Shown piece after piece: positions 6,361-11,237 of a DNA stretch of 13,585 nucleotides. The notes under the pieces are model-generated. The model saw only the letters and a program-made list of their open reading frames with translations. It did no database searches and was not told the origin of the DNA. The number at the start of each line of letters is the position of its first letter. The first letter of the stretch is position 1. This DNA comes from CAZLPY01 sp964561525 (GTDB lineage Bacteria; Patescibacteriota; UBA1384; CAJBMM01): contig CAZLPY010000024.1 in NCBI GenBank assembly GCA_964561525.1, positions 1 through 13,585 of the forward strand, read 5' to 3'. Made by a program: the position numbers and the translations under genes.

Positions 6361-7023
6361 TTATTTATCATGACCAAAGTAGACGTTGCTACAAATATTA
6401 GGGAATCCTGATTTGAAGCGATCAGTGGCTGGCACGGCAGCCCAAATAGCATCAATCCGGGCCCGAGATGAGGCATCAAAGTAAGTCAGAGGACATAGGC
6501 GATCGGGCGCACCAGATAGTTTAGGCAAAAACGAAGCGTAGGCAAACTCCCAGTGTACCTGGCAACCTATGTGACCATCTTGCGTGTGGCAATGTGGGTA
6601 GCCAATTACATCACCCTGCATCACCTTTGTTCCGTTGGCAATGCCATCTGCCACTTTTTCTAATTCTTTATAATTAACTGCGTACCCTCCGCTTTTGAGG
6701 GTTAGGTATAATACTGGCTCACCTTTATCTTCCGAGTTATTAATACTAGTAATGGTGCCACCTGCTACTGCAATTAAGGGAACAGTGTGATCCCACTGAA
6801 AATCGATACCAGGGTGGCCACCTGCAAAAGGGTGCTCGATGGTTTCACCCATCGGAATCAGGTTGGTTGCCTCATTTGCTGGAGCAAAGGGCAGGGTAAT
6901 GGTGATGGCATGATGCTGGATAATTTGATGTGGGCCATACGCTGCTTGCGCATAGATCAAAACGCAAACGATGACAGCAGCCACCGTCGCGATAATGATG
7001 CCAATAGTTTTGAACCACTTCAT
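6361..7023 (-). CDS. Signal-anchored M23-like protein retaining zinc-ligand positions but not catalytic His
   Basis: This 220-residue protein has an N-terminal anchor (residues 7-26) and an M23-like domain. The HxxxD motif is present as GGHPGID (H70, D74), and the third zinc ligand of the HxH motif is present (H157 in CQVHWEF). The catalytic first His of HxH is replaced by Q155, and the usual 'YaHL' segment reads NYKEL, so hydrolysis is doubtful although zinc binding is possible. The C-terminal CPLTYFDASS (177-186) and FPNICSN tail are shared with the 4941-5729 protein. ATG 7023 is preferred over an in-frame GTG at 7044, because CATACT lies exactly 6 nt before the ATG as in other leaderless genes here, and the GTG adds an odd Cys/His-rich heptapeptide. 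It is probably co-transcribed with the seven-helix gene. Confidence 0.78.
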   Translation of the reverse strand: MKWFKTIGIIIATVAAVIVCVLIYAQAAYGPHQIIQHHAITITLPFAPANEATNLIPMGETIEHPFAGGHPGIDFQWDHTVPLIAVAGGTITSINNSEDKGEPVLYLTLKSGGYAVNYKELEKVADGIANGTKVMQGDVIGYPHCHTQDGHIGCQVHWEFAYASFLPKLSGAPDRLCPLTYFDASSRARIDAIWAAVPATDRFKSGFPNICSNVYFGHDK

Positions 7024-7029
7024 GCATTT

Positions 7030-7057
7030 AGTATGGCAGTGCACGCTTAAAAAACAA
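7030..7057 (-). promoter_or_regulatory. Putative leaderless promoter of the 6361-7023 gene
   Basis: On the minus strand: TTGTTT (7057-7052), 16 bp, CATACT (7035-7030), 6 nt, ATG 7023. The -35 is weak (3 of 6), but the -10 hexamer and its distance to the ATG are the same as upstream of 10764. A 6-bp inverted repeat (ACGCTT 7043-7048, AAGCGT 7056-7061) straddles the spacer and -35 and may be an operator. Confidence 0.5.
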
Positions 7058-7068
7058 GCGTTAACAGG

Positions 7069-7575
7069 TCACGCCGCGTCATGCGCTTTTTGCAAAGCGG
7101 CGATATCGATCTTTTTCATTTGCAGCATTGCGTTGGTGGCAGCCATGGATTTCTTTTTGTCAGATCCACCAAGCAACTGTCCCATTTGCTTCGGGATAAT
7201 TTGCCAGGAGAGGCCAAATTTATCTTTGAGCCAGCCGCATTGCTCCGACTGCGGCACAGCAGAGAGTTTGGCCCAAAAATAATCCACCTCTGCCTGATCC
7301 TCGCACTCAACATACAACGATGTGGCTTCTGTAAACTTGAATATCGGCCCGCCGTCCAGCGCCATAAAACGCTGGCCACCCAGTTCAAATACGCCAGTGA
7401 TCACTTTTCCCAGCATATCATCGGGAATATTCATGCCTTCTTGGTATCGCACGATATCGATTATTTTAGAATCCCCATTTTTATGTGGAGATCCATTAAA
7501 CACCTCAACGTAAAAATTCATCGCCTCTTCACATTCCTTGTCGAACCATAAAAATGGGGTAATTTTTTGCGACAT
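7069..7575 (-). CDS. PhnB-like VOC-fold protein (3-demethylubiquinone methyltransferase-like domain)
   Basis: This 168-residue soluble protein of the VOC superfamily, PhnB-like branch, opens with ITPFLWFDKECEEAMNFYVEVF and ends with CGWLKDKFGLSWQIIPKQM and MLQMKKIDIAALQKAH, both highly characteristic of that family. The central FELGGQRFMALDGGP is the usual strand pair. Members are often annotated as glyoxalase- or 3-demethylubiquinone-methyltransferase-like, but most have no proven reaction; this one could bind a metal or small ligand. AAGGAG lies 4 nt before the ATG. It follows the toxin gene by 18 bp on the same strand and could be read from the same transcript. Confidence 0.93.
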   Translation of the reverse strand: MSQKITPFLWFDKECEEAMNFYVEVFNGSPHKNGDSKIIDIVRYQEGMNIPDDMLGKVITGVFELGGQRFMALDGGPIFKFTEATSLYVECEDQAEVDYFWAKLSAVPQSEQCGWLKDKFGLSWQIIPKQMGQLLGGSDKKKSMAATNAMLQMKKIDIAALQKAHDAA

Positions 7576-7593
7576 CCCGCTCCTTTCCTTAAA

Positions 7594-8019
7594 TTATTGA
7601 TGATTTTTCAGGAATTCTTCGGTGTATGCTTTTAATGTTTGAAAACTCGCATCGTTATTCCTCTCTTTATCTGCTACATACAAGCATAATTCGTAAAGTT
7701 CTCCTGTTACAAATTTCCCTTTATAGCTATTGCTAAACAAAAAATAGAGCATGGCTACCATGCCAAGTCGTTTATTGCCGTTCGAGTAAATATGGCCTTC
7801 GACAATCGATACGAAAAGATAGGCCGCTTTTGCAAACAAGTCAGCATAATACTGATCGTTCTGTATTAAAGAAAGAATCTTTTCTAGGCTGGCTGAATCT
7901 TCTCTTCTATAATCTGGTAACGGATCAGTGGGGTCATAGCTGAACTCTTCCTCGACAATACTAAAGAGCAATTGTGAAAAAGATTCATAATCGAGATATT
8001 TAATATCGTGAGAGGGCAC
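7594..8019 (-). CDS. Doc-type Fic-domain toxin (death-on-curing family)
   Basis: This 141-residue all-helical protein has the motif HIYSNGNKR at residues 76-84. Doc toxins carry HxFx[DN][AG]NKR; the Lys at the sixth position after the central residues replaces the second Gly of AMP-transferring Fic enzymes (HPFxxGNGR). In the Doc family this change goes with kinase activity on elongation factor Tu, so translation arrest is the expected effect (inference from the family). The length is normal for Doc. It starts with GTG 8019, overlapping the end of the upstream small gene by 20 nt, which suggests translational coupling of the sort typical for antitoxin-toxin pairs. No independent strong ribosome site is visible. 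It could instead be a non-toxic Fic protein; there is no experimental evidence. Confidence 0.85.
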   Translation of the reverse strand: MPSHDIKYLDYESFSQLLFSIVEEEFSYDPTDPLPDYRREDSASLEKILSLIQNDQYYADLFAKAAYLFVSIVEGHIYSNGNKRLGMVAMLYFLFSNSYKGKFVTGELYELCLYVADKERNNDASFQTLKAYTEEFLKNHQ

Positions 8020-8158
8020 TAATATCTTTTCCGTGTTGTTTGAAGATTTCTTTTACGGCCCGAGATACTTCTTGTTTCTTTTTTGAACGACGTAAAACAG
8101 CCTCACGCGATTTACGTGAGAGTCTGCTCAATATTAATTGCTGTTTATCCGGGGTCAT
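8000..8158 (-). CDS. Small basic protein, putative antitoxin of the Doc-like toxin
   Basis: This 52-residue, Lys/Arg-rich helical protein is encoded just upstream of the Doc-like toxin and overlaps it by 20 nt. ATG 8158 was chosen because AAAGG (8167-8163) lies 4 nt upstream; an in-frame TTG at 8188 lacks a ribosome site. It does not show a recognisable Phd/YefM N-terminal domain or a Fic-inhibitory [ST]xxxE[GN] motif, so its type is unclear. The basic middle (VLRRSKKKQEVSRAVKEIF) could contact DNA, and the C-terminal half could neutralise the toxin; both are inferences from gene order. It has a good promoter with a very short predicted leader of about 10 nt. Confidence 0.65.
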   Translation of the reverse strand: MTPDKQQLILSRLSRKSREAVLRRSKKKQEVSRAVKEIFKQHGKDISALSRY

Positions 8159-8174
8159 ACTACCTTTCACGCTT

Positions 8175-8203
8175 ACTATACCCTTCAAGCTCGTTCTTCA
8201 CAA
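8175..8203 (-). promoter_or_regulatory. Promoter of the putative antitoxin-toxin pair
   Basis: On the minus strand: TTGTGA (8203-8198, 4 of 6) and TATAGT (8180-8175, 5 of 6) with exactly 17 bp between. The start site is expected near 8168, directly at the Shine-Dalgarno AAAGG, so the leader is about 10 nt. Confidence 0.65.
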
Positions 8204-8214
8204 GAGAATGAGTA

Positions 8215-8442
8215 CTATTTCATCTTAGTAATTTTATACACTACGCCGGTTTTATCATAGGTAATCCATTCGCCGACTTGTTTGCCTAACTTAAAATGTC
8301 CGGATCGCATCTTGGTGCCGTCTTTGCGAAACCATTCGAAGTAGCCATCCATTGCGCCATCAAGCATTTGCCCCTTCGCCCACATGCTACCGTCTTTGTG
8401 ATAATGAATGTGCTCACCGGTTTTAGATGTTTCTTCTGGCAT
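8215..8442 (-). CDS. Small MORN-repeat-like protein
   Basis: This 75-residue protein is built of three short repeats of the MORN_2 type: GEHIHYHKDGSMWAKGQM, then GYFEWFRKDGTKMRSGHF, then GEWITYDKTGVVYKI. The recurring pattern is G-x-[WHY]-x-x-[YF]-x-x-[DT]-G followed by a beta strand, as in YwqK-type proteins. Such proteins are sometimes annotated as toxin-antitoxin components, but the function is unproved. It starts 3 bp after the stop of the DUF4287 gene and has no good Shine-Dalgarno, so it is probably translationally coupled to it. It ends with TAG. Confidence 0.8.
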   Translation of the reverse strand: MPEETSKTGEHIHYHKDGSMWAKGQMLDGAMDGYFEWFRKDGTKMRSGHFKLGKQVGEWITYDKTGVVYKITKMK

Positions 8443-8445
8443 GAC

Positions 8446-8670
8446 TTACTTCTTTTTACCAGCTAAATTTAAATCACCAAATTTGTCGCCGTGGCGAATT
8501 AAGCCAGCAATGGCCCGGGCATGGCCAAGTCCGAGCCCATAATCGGCTTTTAGCCAAGCAATAATATCTTTAAATTCAGTTAGGCCTTTTGCCTTTGCCA
8601 TATCAATAAAATCCTGGCCACTCTTGCCCGTTTTTGCCTCAATGTTATCTAAATATGCTTGAAAAGACAT
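8446..8670 (-). CDS. DUF4287 domain protein
   Basis: This 74-residue protein matches the DUF4287 family over most of its length: YLDNIEAKTGKSGQDFIDMAK, then FKDIIAWLKADYGLGLGHARAIAGLI, then a short Lys-rich end. The family is a small helical domain with the conserved 'TGKs.e.w' and 'WLK...glghg.A.a' elements, of unknown function, often next to proteins of the SRPBCC or VOC type; here a VOC gene lies 0.9 kb away. GGGAG (8681-8677) stands 6 nt before the ATG. It leads a two-gene unit with the MORN-like gene. Confidence 0.87.
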   Translation of the reverse strand: MSFQAYLDNIEAKTGKSGQDFIDMAKAKGLTEFKDIIAWLKADYGLGLGHARAIAGLIRHGDKFGDLNLAGKKK

Positions 8671-8706
8671 TCAGTACTCCCATTAATCATATACGCGGAG
8701 ATTATT

Positions 8707-8738
8707 AAAAAGGCAGCTAAATATTTCCAGATTTAGCT
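8707..8738 (-). terminator. Rho-independent terminator ending the 10621-8733 operon
   Basis: Read on the minus strand, AGCTAAAT (8738-8731) pairs perfectly with ATTTAGCT (8722-8715) around an 8-nt loop, followed by GCC and five T (8711-8707). The 5' arm includes the TAA stop of the 8733-9356 gene. Confidence 0.65.
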
Positions 8739-9356
8739 CGAGACACTTGTGGAATACCCGGCCTCATTTGGCAGCAAAAACATTGAGTCAGTTTTAATAA
8801 TAGTCAGTATTTCTTGGTCTGTTTTTCCCTTTAGGTAGCTTGAAGATACGGCATGACCGTTGAGTAGCCATTTTGTGCCTACGTGGTGAAAAATAAGCAT
8901 GGCAACGGTATCATGTGTAGTATTGGATAGATCAGTATATATTGCGTAGCCAGCATAGTCGCCAGATTGCTTGATGGTAATAAACTTTGTTTGGTCGAGG
9001 CTTGGGTTGGCGTCACCAAGATAGTCAACTGCTGCTAGCCACTGATCTTTCGTCGGCACAATTCCATCTGGCTTTGCCGATTCGGTGATTGCAAAATAGC
9101 CATCATAATCTTTATCCTGTAAGGTTTTTTTGTAGGCTACATACACACTTTCTAATGTGGGGCGTAAATCTGATGATGATTGACTACTCATAGAAGATTC
9201 TCCTTTTGTTGATTGGCTCACTGTCAAAGATGATTGATTGGATTTATACCATACATATACCGCTAGTGCTCCAAGTACAATCAGGATAGCAACAACTATA
9301 TACCATAACAACATAGATGATTTAGCCTTTGTGCTCGGTTGCTCAATCTCTTCCAT
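8733..9356 (-). CDS. Membrane-anchored protein with NTF2-like extracytoplasmic domain
   Basis: This 207-residue protein is read from ATG 9356, chosen because GGGGG lies 5 nt upstream and the start falls 19 bp after the stop of the preceding gene; the frame is open to 9464 but that part overlaps the neighbour. A single membrane helix (residues about 15-37) is followed by a Ser/Gln-rich linker (40-68). Then comes a domain at about 70-180 with LESVYVAYKKTLQDKDYDGYFAI, a long helix, and strands AGYAIYTDLS, TVAMLIFHHVGTKWLLNGHAV. A helix pair followed by a curved sheet with 'W.l.G' is the general look of NTF2/SnoaL-like domains; this fold call is tentative. It is the last gene of a three-gene operon closed by a terminator overlapping its stop. 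Confidence 0.7.
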   Translation of the reverse strand: MEEIEQPSTKAKSSMLLWYIVVAILIVLGALAVYVWYKSNQSSLTVSQSTKGESSMSSQSSSDLRPTLESVYVAYKKTLQDKDYDGYFAITESAKPDGIVPTKDQWLAAVDYLGDANPSLDQTKFITIKQSGDYAGYAIYTDLSNTTHDTVAMLIFHHVGTKWLLNGHAVSSSYLKGKTDQEILTIIKTDSMFLLPNEAGYSTSVSS

Positions 9357-9375
9357 ATCTACCCCCGATATTATT

Positions 9376-10323
9376 TTACTTTTTTGCCTGACATTGCCAA
9401 TCATTACTATTATCTTTAGGCAAGTCGGTGTATGTTGCAGGATCGATAATGTATATACACTCAATGCCGTTGCTTAAGGTGGTGTGGTGATAATCATTAA
9501 TGCCGAATGATCCTTTAATAGGATTATATTGAAATGCATCTTTGAACTCTTTTGAGGTAGCAAAAAACTGGTTCATTTTGTTATATAACCACGTTCGATT
9601 AAAATCTTCCTCCGTAGGAGATGCATGATAATAGTCTCTATCATTAATCACCGATGTCCACCACACCAATTGTTTCGTATCATCCACTGCACCACTGGCG
9701 CTTTGACCGGCTGGAGTAATTTTATTACAGAAATCGCCGCAATTTGGGATATCAGTAGTACCACCGTCGACGGCAAAAGATAATCCACTTACTGAGTTAG
9801 TATTGATTCCTTCTACTAAATGATCTGACTCTTTATGCGGTGCATTGCCGATTGTAGGAGCGATATACACCACACGCTGTTCCTTAAAGTCGTATGCAAA
9901 AACTCCTAGTGTGTTAGGTGCACTCGCTCCCCCAACTCTAGAAAACGCGATTAACACGTTGCTCTCAGAGGCTTTAGTTGCCGTAGTTTTGTCGCATAAC
10001 GAGGTGAAATTATTGTGACTTTGACTAGCATAAAATAATAACCCATCCGTGCCAGTAGCGTTGATTCCAAGTTGTACCTCTAGGACATAGTTATCCTGAA
10101 CAATCCAAAGCGATCGAGCTTGATCAAGTTCATTATCTGGTTGCTCATTGGAGCGAATTTGAAGTGCAAAAGTGATGTCGTCTACCTTACACTGAGAGCT
10201 ATCCACTAGATATTGGGCCTCACCAAACTGATCTGAAACAGAAACCGGAGTGAACTACCCAGCAGCGGATCCACCAGCAAGGAGCCCCAGGCCAACAATT
10301 AATAAAAGTATTTTACTGCGCAT
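9376..10323 (-). pseudogene. Secreted Cys-containing protein interrupted by an in-frame amber codon
   Basis: The complete frame runs from ATG 10323 to TAA 9376 (316 codons including the stop) but has a TAG at codon 23 (10257-10255). The first 22 codons give a signal peptide, MRSKILLLIVGLGLLAGGSA followed by AG, and the codons after the amber continue in the same frame as FTPVSVSDQFGEAQYLVDSS. Start support is strong: AAAGGG lies 5 nt before the ATG, and the start overlaps the stop of the upstream gene by 11 nt. The body has six cysteines, including CGDFC, consistent with export and disulfides. I do not recognise the family. A GTG at 10206 would give a 276-residue protein without a signal peptide and without a good ribosome site. 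TAG ends several other genes here, so general recoding is unlikely. Possible explanations are a point error, a recent mutation or readthrough. Confidence 0.72.
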
Positions 10324-10621
10324 GTTTACCCTTTATTGTTAGTGATTCTTGGGCCATTTCTGCAACTTCGCTATATTTACTTTTGACCATATCTTTTAAT
10401 ATTGGTTGAGCAAAATGTGGATTTGCATAACCAAGCATATCGGCACACCGCTCTTGCCACTCGGCTGGTTTAGCAGGCCACTCACTCGATAACTTTTTCC
10501 AATCATCTTCGGTAAATTGTGTCAGCACTCGGCGGGCTAATTCTATGGCTTCATCACTCCAATAATCTGGCCCAAAAATGCCAGCAAGATAGTGAGAATC
10601 GAGGTTTTCGTAAGCAGTCAT
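10313..10621 (-). CDS. Small helical protein of unknown family, first gene of the secreted-protein operon
   Basis: This 102-residue soluble protein is predicted all alpha-helical, with Trp-rich segments (YWSDEAIELARRVL, DDWKKLSSEWPAKPAEWQERCADML, HFAQPILKDMV, SEVAEMAQESL). The helix pairs with a final 'evaemAqesL' helix look like HEAT-type repeats, reminiscent of small bacterial immunity-like or adaptor proteins, but no family is recognised. It has no signal peptide. Its stop overlaps the start of the secreted-protein gene by 11 nt (coupled). The ATG has no Shine-Dalgarno; TTTACC-N17-TATTCT lies 6 nt upstream, a leaderless-type promoter that should drive the whole three-gene operon. Confidence 0.75.
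   Translation of the reverse strand: MTAYENLDSHYLAGIFGPDYWSDEAIELARRVLTQFTEDDWKKLSSEWPAKPAEWQERCADMLGYANPHFAQPILKDMVKSKYSEVAEMAQESLTIKGKHAQ
10329..10334 (-). promoter_or_regulatory. Shine-Dalgarno fixing the start of the amber-interrupted gene
   Basis: AAAGGG on the minus strand lies 5 nt before ATG 10323. It shows that translation is meant to begin at the signal peptide, upstream of the amber codon, and not at the internal GTG 10206. Confidence 0.75.
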
Positions 10622-10627
10622 ATGTTA

Positions 10628-10656
10628 AGAATAGGCTGAAACAACCGTGAGGTAAA
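10628..10656 (-). promoter_or_regulatory. Leaderless-type promoter of the 10621-8733 operon
   Basis: On the minus strand: TTTACC (10656-10651), 17 bp, TATTCT (10633-10628), 6 nt (TAACAT), ATG 10621. No Shine-Dalgarno precedes the ATG. It is divergent from the promoter at 10729-10757. Confidence 0.55.
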
Positions 10657-10674
10657 TAGATTGCACTCAGTGAA

Positions 10675-10706
10675 ACTGTATTACTGAATATCGCACTGCG
10701 TTACTG
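10675..10706. repeat. Tandem ACTGNNTTACTG boxes, 20-bp period, in the divergent promoter region
   Basis: ACTGTATTACTG (10675-10686) and ACTGCGTTACTG (10695-10706) lie exactly 20 bp apart, about two helical turns, between the divergent promoters at 10628-10656 and 10729-10757. The spacing puts both copies on the same face of the DNA, as expected for cooperatively bound activator or repressor sites. No regulator gene is adjacent. Confidence 0.5.
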
Positions 10707-10728
10707 TCGCAAAACCAAATGTACGAAA

Positions 10729-10757
10729 TTGACTCGTTGATCCAGAGTAGCCATACT
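10729..10757 (+). promoter_or_regulatory. Leaderless promoter of the large secreted protein gene
   Basis: TTGACT (10729-10734, 5 of 6), exactly 17 bp, CATACT (10752-10757), 6 nt (AATAGT), ATG 10764. The -35 overlaps the beginning of an in-frame upstream extension (ATG 10719), which argues that the true start is 10764. No Shine-Dalgarno is present. This is the clearest leaderless case in the window. Confidence 0.75.
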
Positions 10758-10763
10758 AATAGT

Positions 10764-11237
10764 ATGCGACTGATCAAACGAAAAGTGGCCTTGTTTCTAG
10801 TACTGGGATTATGTACCCTCAGTACCGCAGCTTTGCATCAATTAGCGGTCAGTCATGCGGCAGGCACTGCTTGCAGTGCGAGTGTCAATCCGCACACATT
10901 GGCACCATATTCAACCGTCAGTGATACCGTAACTATCACTAATACGGGTGACACTGCCATCAATTGGATTAAAATTACTCCTCCTTCCCCAAACTTTACC
11001 CCTCACACGGTAAATGCCCCTGGTTGGTCGGGAGACACAGACCCATACCGGATAATCTTAACCAGTGGCACATTGGCTAATGGGGCTAGTGTTGACGCGC
11101 AGCTGACGATTCAGACAGTTAACAGCATTATTTACCCGGACAATTGGTCGGTGCTTGTTTCGACTGATTCGAGCGGCGGCGGTGCAGGTCCACGCCCCGG
11201 GGGTTTTTGTGCTGGACAGGACGACCCACCAATTTAA
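10764..11237 (+). CDS. Large secreted Ig/Fn3-like protein, N-terminal part (frameshifted)
   Basis: This is the N-terminal part of one broken gene continuing to 13143. From ATG 10764 the protein opens with MRLIKRKVALFLVLGLCTLS and a signal-peptide core ending near VSHAAG. A beta-rich Ig-like domain of about 100 residues follows (CSASVNPHTLAPYSTVSDTV to NWSVLVSTDSS), with the pattern 'N tG...i.wi.i..P'. The frame then turns to nonsense after GPRPGG and ends at TAA 11235-11237, while the next frame continues with GVFVLD. Removing one G from the five-G run at 11199-11203 joins the frames as ...GPRPGVFVLD. The indel sits in a C4G5T5 homopolymer stretch about 90 bp before an N gap, so an assembly or sequencing error is most likely. 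Confidence 0.75.
   Translation: MRLIKRKVALFLVLGLCTLSTAALHQLAVSHAAGTACSASVNPHTLAPYSTVSDTVTITNTGDTAINWIKITPPSPNFTPHTVNAPGWSGDTDPYRIILTSGTLANGASVDAQLTIQTVNSIIYPDNWSVLVSTDSSGGGAGPRPGGFCAGQDDPPI

Noticed and set aside
7024..7044. GTG 7044 as the start of the 6361-7023 gene
   Set aside because: It adds a Cys/His-rich heptapeptide before the signal anchor, has no ribosome site and overlaps the putative -10.
7081..7551. 156-codon plus-strand open frame opposite the VOC gene
   Set aside because: The minus strand encodes a clear PhnB-like protein; the plus-strand translation has no recognisable domain.
8102..8120. CTCACG-N7-CGTGAG inverted repeat inside the putative antitoxin gene
   Set aside because: A 6-bp repeat in coding sequence, with no T tract and no promoter nearby; likely chance.
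10719..10763. ATG 10719 as the start of the large secreted protein
   Set aside because: It would put 15 polar residues before the signal peptide and overlaps the TTGACT -35 of a well-formed promoter; ATG 10764 fits both the signal peptide and the leaderless geometry.
11155..11199. ATG 11155 as the start of a separate 662-residue protein
   Set aside because: The first 15 codons overlap the correct upstream frame and give an unrelated Arg/Ala/His string; the frame only becomes sensible after the G run.
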